From Oscillospiraceae bacterium (GTDB lineage Bacteria > Bacillota > Clostridia > Oscillospirales > Acutalibacteraceae), in contig DPVM01000004.1 of assembly GCA_003526845.1 (NCBI GenBank), positions 1 through 64,000 of the forward strand: 64,000 bases of DNA. The letters run 5' to 3'. Numbering within the stretch: the stretch's first letter is position 1; each line of letters begins with the position of its first letter. Under the pieces are notes generated by a model, which ran no database searches, had not been told where the DNA came from, and saw only the letters and a program-made list of their open reading frames with translations. The position numbers and the translations under genes were made by a program. This document shows positions 27,154 through 35,446 of the stretch, piece by piece.

Positions 27154-27182
27154 TTGCATTTTCGTTCGCTTTCTGTTAATAT
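27154..27182 (+). promoter_or_regulatory. promoter of rpmB
   Basis: TTGCAT (27154-27159) and TAATAT (27177-27182) are separated by 17 bp, followed by an AAGGAGGTG ribosome site at about 27201-27209. Confidence 0.55.
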
Positions 27183-27217
27183 ATATGCGTTCTAAATATT
27201 TAAGGAGGTGTTCGCAA

Positions 27218-27403
27218 ATGGCTAAATGTGAATACTGTGGTAAGGAAATGTCTTTCGGCATTAAAGTATCCCACTCACACAGAAGATCTAACAGAACATG
27301 GAAACCGAATATCAAAAAGGTAAAGGCTGTCGTTAACGGCTCACCTAAAAGAGTTTATGTTTGCACAAGATGCCTTCGTTCAGGTAAGGTAGAAAGAGCT
27401 TAA
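27218..27403 (+). CDS. rpmB: 50S ribosomal protein L28 (zinc-binding form)
   Basis: The 61-residue L28 protein has CEYCGKEMSFG and VYVCTRCLRSGKV, so two CxxC pairs make it the zinc-binding (C+) paralogue type. The SHSHRRSNRTWKPNIKKVK core is diagnostic. ATG 27218 follows an AAGGAGGTG site. A longer frame upstream crosses the promoter and is rejected. Confidence 0.96.
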   Translation: MAKCEYCGKEMSFGIKVSHSHRRSNRTWKPNIKKVKAVVNGSPKRVYVCTRCLRSGKVERA

Positions 27404-27416
27404 TAAGCTGTATTAA

Positions 27417-27447
27417 AGAAAACCATCTGTTACAGATGGTTTTTATT
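27417..27447 (+). terminator. Rho-independent terminator of rpmB
   Basis: The stem AAACCATCTG/CAGATGGTTT is followed by TTTATTTTTT. Confidence 0.85.
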
Positions 27448-27473
27448 TTTTGCAAACAAACAAATAAAGAGAA

Positions 27474-27510
27474 AAAAATAACCCCTGCATAGCGCAAGGG
27501 TTATTAAATA
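27474..27510 (-). terminator. terminator of the Lys-rich membrane protein gene
   Basis: On the minus strand AATAACCC/GGGTTATT pairs with an inner TGC/GCA, followed by a run of T residues. Confidence 0.8.
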
Positions 27511-27520
27511 CATTCTTAAA

Positions 27521-28189
27521 TTAGTTAAACAAATAGTTTGTGTTATTGAAAGTGATTGGCTTATATGTACCGTTTTCATAAACATATACAGCCTGAAGTT
27601 TTTCGGAAACTGCAAATTTCTTACCGCCTGCGTTGAAAATATAGCAATCGGCATTGTTGATATTTTCAACATTTGAGGTATAGTTAATTGAGCCGCCTGA
27701 AACATCGCTCGAGAAACCGATAGTCTTCCAGTTATCATGAATAACCTGTTTCAAAAGCTTTTGAGCCTCATAAACCGGATAATCCGGAGTTGTTGTTGAA
27801 ACATGCTTATTCTTATATCTTTCGTATGTAGCAGGCTCGCCTGTTGTTTCTTCCTCATTGCCGCCTGTAAGTGCAGGTGCTTGGTATTTAACAAACATAA
27901 CAATAAAATAAATAACGAAAATCAACAAAACAATTAAAATAATCATTTTGATTATTTTTCCTGCCTTGCTGCCTGTTGAACCGCCACCGGCAAATGCCTC
28001 TTCAAATGTAGGCGTAGCAATCGGGGTGAACGGTTTGCCCTTCTTGGATGCCTTCTTTTCAAGTTTGGCATTCTTTTTGTCAATTTTCTTAACTAATTTG
28101 TTGTATTCTTTAGTCTGCTTATTATATTCTTTAGCAGCCTTTTTGGTAGCCTTAGCTTCCTTTTTTGCAAGTTTGGTCTCTTTACTCAA
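27521..28189 (-). CDS. hypothetical single-pass membrane protein with a Lys-rich N-terminus
   Basis: I do not recognise a family. The 222-residue product has a highly charged Lys/Glu/Ala N-terminus that may form a coiled coil (about residues 1-60), a linker with FEEAFAGGGS, one membrane helix (about 81-103, MIILIVLLIFVIYFIVMFV) and an extracellular C-terminal domain (about 105-222) with AQKLLKQVIHDNWKTIGF. An AAGGAGG site precedes the start. It is monocistronic with its own terminator. It could be a cell-envelope protein; no function is claimed. Confidence 0.8.
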   Translation of the reverse strand: MSKETKLAKKEAKATKKAAKEYNKQTKEYNKLVKKIDKKNAKLEKKASKKGKPFTPIATPTFEEAFAGGGSTGSKAGKIIKMIILIVLLIFVIYFIVMFVKYQAPALTGGNEEETTGEPATYERYKNKHVSTTTPDYPVYEAQKLLKQVIHDNWKTIGFSSDVSGGSINYTSNVENINNADCYIFNAGGKKFAVSEKLQAVYVYENGTYKPITFNNTNYLFN

Positions 28190-28421
28190 AGCAGTCCCCT
28201 CCTTATAAGTATGCTACAAGTATAACATTAATGAAACAGAATTTCAACATAAATTTTTAATGAAATCACCTAAATTTATGAACAAATTGTAAATATTAGC
28301 ATAAAATATGGTATAAATTATAAATATATATTCTAAAATATGTGTATTTCACCGACAGACTTGCATTTATCCCACAATTAGATTATCATAAAACAAAAGA
28401 TAACTTAAGGACGGTGCGACG

Positions 28422-29480
28422 ATGGATGAATTCAAGCTGTTTATCAGCGAAAACTCCGACATAATTAAAATAATCGGCGGAGCTTTGATATTTTTTGTAA
28501 TGTTTTTATTAAGGAACAAGCTTTCAACAATTATTTTAAAGCTGACCGGTAAGGTGATATTCAACAAAGAGGATAAGGAGCACAAGCGCAAATCACTTGT
28601 AGACTCACTGTGCAAGCCGTTTTCGGCATTATTTGTTGTAATAGGTATATTTGTAGGGTTATATATAAATATCCCAAACAAGACTGTTTTAGGCTCGTTT
28701 AAAATAGCGGTTATACTCGTTTTCTGTTGGGGAATTGTAAATTATTTGTCAAACAATTTGTTTTTGCTTTTTCATTTCGGAGAAAACGCAGATGACAAAA
28801 TGAACACAACGGCAATAAAATTCATATCAAACATACTTAAAATAGTTGTTATTTCATTTGCCGTTTTGATGATTGCAAGCGAGCTTGGATATAATGTAAA
28901 CGGATTTATAACGGGTCTCGGTGTCGGCGGACTTGCAATTTCACTTGCCGCAAAAGATGCAGTATCAAATCTGATAAGCGGATTTGTAATTGTTTTTGAA
29001 AAACCGTTTATTGTCGGTGAATTTATACAAACCGCATCAATTCAGGGCTTTGTTGAGGAGGTTACCATGCGTTCAACAAAAATCAGAACGCTTGAGGACT
29101 CCGTTGTGACGGTTCCAAATTCAAAGCTTACCGATGACGCAATAATCAATATCAGCCGCACAGAAAAAAGGCTTATCAGCCTCGAATTCGGCGTTGAATA
29201 TTCAACATCAAACGAGAAAATCGAAAAATGCAAAAACGATGTTAAGCAATATCTTGTTAAAAACAACAATATTTGCGAATCGCCGTTTCGAGTTTATGTA
29301 TCAAAACTTGATGACAGCGCAATCAATATATCCGTCACATGCTACACCAAAACTCCGGATTTGGACAAATATCTCAACATTTTGAGCAAGGTTAATTTGA
29401 AAATAAAATCAATTATCGAAGAAAACGGCGTTGAATTTGCATTTCCGTCGAAGACAGTGTATCTTCAAAACAAGCAATAA
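28422..29480 (+). CDS. mechanosensitive ion channel family protein (MscS type)
   Basis: A 352-residue MscS-like channel that releases solutes on hypo-osmotic shock. It has N-terminal hydrophobic helices, the pore-helix region GLGVGGLAISLAAKDAVSNLISGF, and the beta-domain motif PFIVGEFIQTASIQGFVEEVTMRSTKIRTLEDSVVTVPNS. Its stop codon abuts the stop of the convergent HAD gene with no gap and no hairpin terminator. Confidence 0.93.
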   Translation: MDEFKLFISENSDIIKIIGGALIFFVMFLLRNKLSTIILKLTGKVIFNKEDKEHKRKSLVDSLCKPFSALFVVIGIFVGLYINIPNKTVLGSFKIAVILVFCWGIVNYLSNNLFLLFHFGENADDKMNTTAIKFISNILKIVVISFAVLMIASELGYNVNGFITGLGVGGLAISLAAKDAVSNLISGFVIVFEKPFIVGEFIQTASIQGFVEEVTMRSTKIRTLEDSVVTVPNSKLTDDAIINISRTEKRLISLEFGVEYSTSNEKIEKCKNDVKQYLVKNNNICESPFRVYVSKLDDSAINISVTCYTKTPDLDKYLNILSKVNLKIKSIIEENGVEFAFPSKTVYLQNKQ

Positions 29481-30176
29481 TTATTTGTTTTCACATTCAA
29501 GCACTGCGAATATTTCATCAAGATTATGTATTTCATAATCAAGTCTTATATCTGAATCGTTTTCATTGTGATGCGGATTGTACCAACAACACTTAATACC
29601 TATGTTATTGCCGCCGCGCATATCACTTGTGAGCGAATCACCGACTATAAGTATTTCGCTTTTCTCGCACTCAACCTCATTTAGAAGCGGTGCAAAAAAA
29701 TCGGCAGACGGTTTTTCAAAACCGATTTCGTCAGAAATAAATATGTCCTTAAAAAGGTTGTCGAGCTTTGAGAGCGACAATCTTTTTCTTTGTACAGCCT
29801 TTGCGCCGTTAGTTACACAATAAAGGTCGTAGTTTCCCGACAGTTTAAAGCATACATTATATGCGTTGTCTATGTACTCAATTGTATCGGGAATTGAATT
29901 CTCATAATATGCGTTCACCTCATCTGCCATCGAGGTATCAGCGCCGAGATACTTTAAAAATTCAACAAAGCGAAGGTGCATAACCTGCTTTTTGTCAATT
30001 TCGCCGCGTTCAAGCATTTCCCAATGCTTTAAATTGATTTTTGAATACGCCGAAACCTTTTCGTCGGTAAATTTGCCCAGATTGAATTTTTCAAACGAAT
30101 TCTTAATAGAATTATATTCGGCAGCCAAAAAATCAAGAAGCGTGCCGTCAATATCAAATAAAATTGCTTTAATCAT
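29481..30176 (-). CDS. HAD-superfamily hydrolase, YjjG type
   Basis: The 231-residue protein has the HAD motifs FDIDGTLLDF (nucleophile Asp), VTNGAK, a Lys in EIGFEKPSADFF and IVGDSLTSDMRGG. Length and motifs fit the YjjG house-cleaning nucleotidase group, which acts on non-canonical pyrimidine nucleotides, but the substrate is not proven. It overlaps the AlkD-like gene at a TAATG, so both are in one operon. Confidence 0.88.
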   Translation of the reverse strand: MIKAILFDIDGTLLDFLAAEYNSIKNSFEKFNLGKFTDEKVSAYSKINLKHWEMLERGEIDKKQVMHLRFVEFLKYLGADTSMADEVNAYYENSIPDTIEYIDNAYNVCFKLSGNYDLYCVTNGAKAVQRKRLSLSKLDNLFKDIFISDEIGFEKPSADFFAPLLNEVECEKSEILIVGDSLTSDMRGGNNIGIKCCWYNPHHNENDSDIRLDYEIHNLDEIFAVLECENK

Positions 30177-30838
30177 TATATTTTATATTTCTTCAGTTTA
30201 TTTTTAGTTTTGTTGTCAACTCTGTATGACTCTCTGATTTTTTGGATGGTTTTATTCTGCACCCAAGGCGAAAGTGTTTTGGATTTAATTAAACCCATCA
30301 CTTTTTCCTCATATTTAACAAAAGCAGTGCTGTAAGCCCACGCGAGCGCCATATTGACATAATATTTTTCGCTCAATATTGTTTTATACAAGTCGAGCAC
30401 ACGGTCGATATATTCGTCATCAAGGTAAAAATCCATAAGAGCAACTATTGCAAATCTTGTAGGATATTCCCCTGCTCCGACAAATGATGAGAGAAAGTCA
30501 AAATACTGAGCCTTGTCCTTTGCGATAAATTTAAAAGATGCTGTGCAAATGTCGCATATTCCCCAATTATCAATAAGGCTGACAAACTCGGATATATCCT
30601 TTTTATGCTCCTCGGCAGAGCATTTTTTCATAGAAATAGTTAAGCCGAAAACTTCTTTTTCCTCGTAATATTCGCAAAGGTTTTCAGCATTGTTTTGGAA
30701 TGCCGATTTTGCAATTTTTCGTACGATTGGAACACGAACTCCGATAATTTTACTTTCGTCGACATTAGGGACAAGTTTTTTATGAAAATCACGATATTTC
30801 AAATCCCGATTGTTAAACAACTCTTCTCTCAAATTCAT
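30176..30838 (-). CDS. DNA alkylation repair protein, AlkD family
   Basis: AlkD proteins are HEAT-repeat DNA glycosylases that release bulky or cationic alkylated bases. The product has the family core: VRVPIVRKIAK, LCEYYEEKEVFG, DNWGICDICTAS, NMALAWAYSTAFVKYEE and WVQNKTIQKIRES. I start at ATG 30838 (MNLREELFNNRDLKYRDFH). An ATG at 30865 overlapping the upstream stop (TGATG) is also possible and would add nine residues. It is followed by the HAD gene. Confidence 0.88.
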   Translation of the reverse strand: MNLREELFNNRDLKYRDFHKKLVPNVDESKIIGVRVPIVRKIAKSAFQNNAENLCEYYEEKEVFGLTISMKKCSAEEHKKDISEFVSLIDNWGICDICTASFKFIAKDKAQYFDFLSSFVGAGEYPTRFAIVALMDFYLDDEYIDRVLDLYKTILSEKYYVNMALAWAYSTAFVKYEEKVMGLIKSKTLSPWVQNKTIQKIRESYRVDNKTKNKLKKYKI

Positions 30839-30864
30839 ATAATCACCGAGAAGATTATAACACA

Positions 30865-32091
30865 TCAATAATATTCTTTCAACAAAAGATAATCGTCATA
30901 ATAAAGTGTAACGGTATTTTCGTGAATTTCGCAATCGACCTTTAGTACATCAATTAAATTTGGATTTGACACTATAACAGAGCCATTTTCAACCTTCATA
31001 ATATTTTCGTCACCGCCGAGTGCCTTAACAAGTTTGTTAGTCACTCTCGGTAAAATCATTTTTGATTCAAAATCGTATTTTGTGATAACAATTCTAAACA
31101 GAAAATATGTCAGCGCCGCCAAAACTGTTCCGGCTATTATAAAATAAAGCATATTGTTTGAATATTTAAACAGCTCGATAAGAGAGCCGTTTTCCAAATA
31201 CCCGAGCCTTAAATCAAGAAATGATGCGGTCAAATAAGAAACAAAGGCAATCGCAAGATACTCAAAATATGAAATCGGATTAAAGCATATAATATAAATC
31301 AAAAAAAGCTCCGTTTTGCCGAACAGAATTGCAATCAAGGCGGCGGATGAAAAAGCAACTTGTTCGCGCAAATCCATTTTTTTGACAAAAGCAAGATATG
31401 CGCCGACTGTCACAAAAATATTGAGAAAATATTTGCCGCTTAAAAAATATGAGGTGCTGACAGTAGGATTTTTAACAGTCGCTTTAAACACATTCAGCGC
31501 TCCCGATACAATATTACCGCCGACAATCTGTGCCGTAGAATACGATTTGGTAAGCACAATGTCGCGAAACTGTGTGCCGAAAAGCATAAGATAAAGATTA
31601 TCAAACAGACCAAACAATGCACCGTTTCCCGATACCGTCTCGGCAGTCATATTGATGAGCGAATCAAAAATATAATAAAGGCTGCCCGAAACAAGCCCGA
31701 TAGTAACGCATATCACAAGACAAGACAAATAGCTCGGAAGTACATCAAACTTTTGCACGAAATATGAAAGCAAAAAAGACACACAAACAATAAACAGCAG
31801 GCTGAAATGATAGTTTGCAAATGAGAAATACATCACATCGGCAAGCAGCAGGCAAAAAGAAACAGTTGCCGCCTTTTTTGAATTTTTACATACGCAATTG
31901 CCGATAATTCCACCGCAAAGGACAAGAAACAGCACATTAAATCCGTTTTCAAATTCTTCGCCGATATTTTTGAAAGCGTCGACGGGAAACAATGATATAA
32001 TGCTTATTACAGCCGTTGCAGCAGAGAGATAAAACACAGGATGCGCCAAGCAACTCGGCGCTTTTTTGATAGTCGAAATAATACTGTTCAT
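30865..32091 (-). CDS. degenerate PTS EIIC-EIIB-like membrane protein
   Basis: The 408-residue protein has about ten hydrophobic helices, then a soluble tail (about residues 345-408). The tail begins KLVKALGGDENIMKVENGS, as in the EIIB domain of glucose/N-acetylglucosamine PTS permeases. The phosphorylated cysteine and its CxTRLR context are absent: the equivalent stretch reads VIVSNPNLIDVLKVDCEI. The membrane part is EIIC-like in layout. It may be a non-phosphorylating relative acting as a sensor or channel; that is inference. It is the first gene of an operon with the AlkD-like and HAD genes. Confidence 0.6.
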   Translation of the reverse strand: MNSIISTIKKAPSCLAHPVFYLSAATAVISIISLFPVDAFKNIGEEFENGFNVLFLVLCGGIIGNCVCKNSKKAATVSFCLLLADVMYFSFANYHFSLLFIVCVSFLLSYFVQKFDVLPSYLSCLVICVTIGLVSGSLYYIFDSLINMTAETVSGNGALFGLFDNLYLMLFGTQFRDIVLTKSYSTAQIVGGNIVSGALNVFKATVKNPTVSTSYFLSGKYFLNIFVTVGAYLAFVKKMDLREQVAFSSAALIAILFGKTELFLIYIICFNPISYFEYLAIAFVSYLTASFLDLRLGYLENGSLIELFKYSNNMLYFIIAGTVLAALTYFLFRIVITKYDFESKMILPRVTNKLVKALGGDENIMKVENGSVIVSNPNLIDVLKVDCEIHENTVTLYYDDYLLLKEYY

Positions 32092-32100
32092 ATTGGGATT

Positions 32101-32286
32101 ATGAACATAACGAATAAATTATATACAAAAATCAGAACAAACATCAATCGTAGCCGGCTTGTTTTGCATTGTGAACATTCAAGATTTGTGGGTTTTGCGG
32201 AAGTTAACAGTCCTGAAGTTACAATGCTGTGGCAAGAACTGAAACAAGAATATGCCGAAATCTTAAAAAAATACAATAAGTTATGA
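32101..32286 (+). CDS. small hypothetical protein (61 aa)
   Basis: A short reading frame (MNITNKLYTKIRTNINRSRL..., ending in an amphipathic helix LWQELKQEYAEILKKYNKL) starts 10 bp from the divergent EIIC-like gene. It is followed within 10 bp by a plus-strand terminator. The ribosome site is weak and I know no family. The terminator and the lack of any other feature here argue that it is real, but it could be a chance frame. Confidence 0.4.
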   Translation: MNITNKLYTKIRTNINRSRLVLHCEHSRFVGFAEVNSPEVTMLWQELKQEYAEILKKYNKL

Positions 32287-32290
32287 ATAT

Positions 32291-32315
32291 AAAGCACCCC
32301 CACATGGTGTTTTTA
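32291..32315 (+). terminator. terminator after the 61-aa gene
   Basis: The stem AAGCACC/GGTGTTT (one G-T pair) closes on a seven-base loop, then TTTT. Confidence 0.6.
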
Positions 32316-32333
32316 TTATATCAAAATAAATAA

Positions 32334-32383
32334 AAAGGCAGACACTGCGTGCGATGTATCGCCGTTTGTGCCTGTCTTTTTTA
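32334..32383 (-). terminator. terminator of the arabinofuranosidase-DUF6171 unit
   Basis: On the minus strand AAAAAGACAGGCAC pairs with GTGTCTGCCTTTTT (one mismatch), followed by ATTTATTTT. Confidence 0.7.
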
Positions 32384-32409
32384 TTGCCCTGAGTATGGCG
32401 TATTGAATT

Positions 32410-32661
32410 TTACCATTTTCTGTTATTATAGTTCGGGCAGTCGGCTTTTTTCAGGCGCGCACGCACCTCAACATAACAGCCGCATTTCAAACACATACCC
32501 GACAGCAAATTTTCGCACTCTTTGCAAAATGAAATGCGCTTTTTAAAAAGTGATTCATCTGCCAAATCGTGCTTATCGAGCGTGGCGACATAATCCATTA
32601 TTTCGGAATATGTTACCCTTTCCCCTGCCTCAAGCAAAAGGCACTTTTTGCATTTTGCCAT
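32410..32661 (-). CDS. small Cys-rich protein, DUF6171 type
   Basis: This 83-residue protein has paired cysteines (CKKC near the N-terminus, then CKECENLLSGMCLKCGCYVEVRARLKKADCP) and ends in RKW. It matches my knowledge of DUF6171, small probably metal-binding proteins of unknown role in Firmicutes. Its ATG overlaps the stop of the arabinofuranosidase gene (TAATG), so it is translated from the same message. Confidence 0.75.
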   Translation of the reverse strand: MAKCKKCLLLEAGERVTYSEIMDYVATLDKHDLADESLFKKRISFCKECENLLSGMCLKCGCYVEVRARLKKADCPNYNNRKW

Positions 32662-34145
32662 TATTTAATCACAAACTTTACAACAGAGCAAGGCGGAATT
32701 TCGGCAACAAAGCCGTCGCCGAGCTTTCTGAACGATGTAAATTCAACTGATTTTACATTGTCTCCGTTGTCAAAATCATTCTTTTCATGCATTTCGCCGG
32801 TAATAATCTCGGCAGTGATTTCACTGACTTTTTTATCGGCGATTTGGCACTTAATCTTTGACGATTTTTTGGAAGATGTGTTTGTAATTGTTGAATAGAT
32901 AGTTCCGTTTTCGTCAATTGAAGCGGATTCAACAAGCTGAGGAAATGATTTGCCGTCATTCTTCGAGTTGATATTATCGCTTGTAATATAAGAGCCTAAA
33001 AGTGTGTTGTTTTGGTGCTCCTTATATATTTTAAAGACATAATAGGTCGGTGTTTTAATCATCTTTTCGCCGTCTGTAAGCAAAACAGACTGAAGAACAT
33101 TGACTGTTTGCGCAATATTTGCCATCATCACTCTGTCGGCATGTTTATTGAAAATGTTGAGCGTAAGTCCTGCAACAATTGCGTCACGCATTGTATTTTG
33201 CTGATACAAAAATCCCGGATTTGTGCCCGGTTCAACATCGTACCATGTTCCCCACTCATCAACTATAAGCTTAACCCAACGCTGTGGATTAATGCTGTCC
33301 ATCATTGCAAGATGGGTTGAGATAAGTTCTTCCATTCTGTATGCCTTACAGATAGTAGAGTTATATTCATTCAAATCAAAATCGGTTGCAGAGCCTTTGT
33401 GCTCCCACTTACCGGTAGGAATCGTATAATAATGTAGTGAAATACAATTAGCATGGTGTTTAACCTTGTCCATAACCTCTTTGGTCCAATGGTAATCGTC
33501 AACATTCGGACCTGTGGCAACACGCAAAATATGATTGTTGCCGCTGTAATCTCTGCAATATGTATTAAACTGTTTAAAAAGGCAACCGTAATATTCGGGG
33601 TCCATATTTCCGCCGCAGCCCCAAGACTCGTTACCGACGCCGAGATATTTCAACACCCACGGATTTTCGCGGCCGTTTTTCCTGCGAAGCTCTGCCATCG
33701 GAGATGTTCCGCCGAAAGTCATATATTCGACCCATTCGCTCATTTCCTGCACAGTACCCGAGCCTACATTACCGTTTACATATGTATCACAACCGAGTTG
33801 CTCGCAAAGTTCAAAATACTCATGTGTTCCGAACGAATTGTCTTCAACAACACCGCCCCAATTGGTATTTATCATCTTTTTTCTGTTTTCTTTAGGACCG
33901 ATGCCGTCTTTCCAATGGTATTCGTCGGCAAAACAGCCGCCGGGCCAACGCAAAACGGGAATCCCCATTTCTTTAAGTGCATTTACGGCGTCGCAACGCA
34001 TACCGTTTTTGTTTGGTATTTTCGAATTTTCGCCGACATAAAGTCCCTCGTAAATACATCTGCCGAGATGTTCGCTGAAATGGCCGTAAATATCCTTATT
34101 GATTGTTGCTATTTTTTGATTTGGATTGATTAAATATTTTTCCAT
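32661..34145 (-). CDS. abfA: alpha-N-arabinofuranosidase, GH51
   Basis: GH51 enzymes remove terminal alpha-L-arabinose from arabinan and arabinoxylan oligosaccharides. The 494-residue protein has no signal peptide, so it acts in the cytosol. Catalytic residues are visible: acid/base E173 in GVGNESWGCGG and nucleophile E297 in IVDEWGTWYD. RWPGGCFADEYHWKDGIGP is a further family block. A C-terminal beta domain follows. No sugar transporter is next to it. Confidence 0.95.
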   Translation of the reverse strand: MEKYLINPNQKIATINKDIYGHFSEHLGRCIYEGLYVGENSKIPNKNGMRCDAVNALKEMGIPVLRWPGGCFADEYHWKDGIGPKENRKKMINTNWGGVVEDNSFGTHEYFELCEQLGCDTYVNGNVGSGTVQEMSEWVEYMTFGGTSPMAELRRKNGRENPWVLKYLGVGNESWGCGGNMDPEYYGCLFKQFNTYCRDYSGNNHILRVATGPNVDDYHWTKEVMDKVKHHANCISLHYYTIPTGKWEHKGSATDFDLNEYNSTICKAYRMEELISTHLAMMDSINPQRWVKLIVDEWGTWYDVEPGTNPGFLYQQNTMRDAIVAGLTLNIFNKHADRVMMANIAQTVNVLQSVLLTDGEKMIKTPTYYVFKIYKEHQNNTLLGSYITSDNINSKNDGKSFPQLVESASIDENGTIYSTITNTSSKKSSKIKCQIADKKVSEITAEIITGEMHEKNDFDNGDNVKSVEFTSFRKLGDGFVAEIPPCSVVKFVIK

Positions 34146-34224
34146 AAATTTACCTCAAATAAAGTTATATTGCTAAATTATCATATAAAGCAAATTAAGT
34201 CAACAAAACACCGTAAATTTAAAC

Positions 34225-34262
34225 AAAAAATTAACTCCGCATCAAAAGATACGGAGTTAAAA
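34225..34262 (-). terminator. Rho-independent terminator of rplS
   Basis: The minus-strand stem TTAACTCCGTATC/GATGCGGAGTTAA is followed by TTTTTTG. Confidence 0.85.
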
Positions 34263-34272
34263 TAAAAGTTAA

Positions 34273-34617
34273 TTACTTAATGTATTCTTTAACTTTTGCT
34301 GCCTTACCTACTCTGTCACGGAGATAGTAGAGCTTAGCTCTTCTTACCTTACCGGTACGAACAACCTGAACATCAACAACATTAGGTGAGTGAAGCGGGA
34401 ATACACGCTCGATGCCTACGCCGTAAGATACACGACGAACTGTAAATGTTTCAGAAACGCCTGAACCTCTCTTTGCGATTACAGTGCCCTCGAACATCTG
34501 AATTCTTTCCCTCTGACCCTCGCGAATGTTAACTGATACTTTTACAGTATCACCGATTGCGAACTTAGGTGTTTCGGCTTTTGTTGAATCCTGTGCGATT
34601 ACTTTAAGTGCGTCCAT
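34273..34617 (-). CDS. rplS: 50S ribosomal protein L19
   Basis: The 114-residue L19 protein shows FAIGDTVKVSVNIREGQRERIQMFEGTVIAKRG and VERVFPLHSPNVVDVQVVRTGKVRRAKLYYLRDRVGKAAKVKE, which are diagnostic. An AAGGAGG site precedes the ATG. It stands alone here, with a structured leader upstream. Confidence 0.98.
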   Translation of the reverse strand: MDALKVIAQDSTKAETPKFAIGDTVKVSVNIREGQRERIQMFEGTVIAKRGSGVSETFTVRRVSYGVGIERVFPLHSPNVVDVQVVRTGKVRRAKLYYLRDRVGKAAKVKEYIK

Positions 34618-34639
34618 TTTAATTCCTCCTTGTTGTTTA

Positions 34640-34745
34640 TGAGATGTTCATATCAACAATAAAGTTGAAAGCGGACCATCCTAATTAAATGCGAAACGCT
34701 GCGTTTAAACTCGTTGCAGAAGTAGCAACGGAACAAATGCTGATA
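34640..34745 (-). promoter_or_regulatory. L19-type leader upstream of rplS
   Basis: The minus strand has a hairpin CGTTGC...GCAACG, then GTTTAAACGC, TTTCGC and GGATGGTCCGC. By memory these short conserved blocks match the Firmicutes L19 leader RNA that regulates rplS. The match is not computed. Confidence 0.55.
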
Positions 34746-34780
34746 TATAATAGCATAATGTTGCATAAAATGCAAGTGTT

Positions 34781-35446
34781 TTATTTATATTCTTTAAAAT
34801 CTTTTGTCAAAAGCGAAATACGCGAAATTGATTTCCATTCATAATCCATATCAATAAGTCTCAAAATCGTGTCAAACAGAAGTATAGGATTGAGGTTTCT
34901 GTCGGGTCCTGCACAAAGGCGCGTATTTATAATGACATTATTGCCCCTGATTGATGTATTGTATTTAACAATAAACGCTTTAATATTAGACTCTTTAAGT
35001 ATTCTTCTTTTGCCCTTTTTGGCTTTTTTGAGCGCTAGTATTTCATCAGACGCTAAAACGGCATTGATTTTTTCAAGTGCAGCCTGATTATCGGCAAATT
35101 CTATCTTAAAAACATAATCGCTGTAGCCGATTTCGTGGCAGTCAAGGAAATCGTCATACACATCGACAACTCTTATACCCTCCGGCAAAGTATCGTTCAG
35201 TCTTTTTTTGACCTCTTCGTTTGTAATATCGTCGAGAATCCTTATATCAACGCTTTCGCAAAGGCTTTCGACTCCGAGTGAGAGCGGAAGCGAAAAACTC
35301 ATAAAGGGGCGCGGATTGAATCCTTCGGTATACCAAAGATTGATTTTTGCACGGGCAATTGCTCTTGAAAAAGCACGGTTTATATCAAGATGGCTGATAT
35401 ATTTTGCTCTGTCGGTTTTGGCAAACCTAATTCTTATTTCTCGCAT
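34781..35446 (-). CDS. TIGR03936 family radical SAM-associated protein (DUF2344)
   Basis: A 221-residue protein with MREIRIRFAKTDRAKYISHLDINRAFSRAIARAKI and YTEGFNPRPFMSFSLPLSLGVES, the hallmark of DUF2344/TIGR03936. These proteins always travel with a TIGR03960 radical SAM enzyme, as here (overlap about 20 bp). The role of the pair is unknown. I start at ATG 35446, where homology begins, rather than a frame opening 30 bp upstream. Confidence 0.9.
   Translation of the reverse strand: MREIRIRFAKTDRAKYISHLDINRAFSRAIARAKINLWYTEGFNPRPFMSFSLPLSLGVESLCESVDIRILDDITNEEVKKRLNDTLPEGIRVVDVYDDFLDCHEIGYSDYVFKIEFADNQAALEKINAVLASDEILALKKAKKGKRRILKESNIKAFIVKYNTSIRGNNVIINTRLCAGPDRNLNPILLFDTILRLIDMDYEWKSISRISLLTKDFKEYK

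Noticed and set aside
33453..34133. 226-codon open frame on the plus strand
   Set aside because: It lies antisense to the GH51 arabinofuranosidase, whose catalytic motifs are intact; it has no ribosome site and no family likeness.
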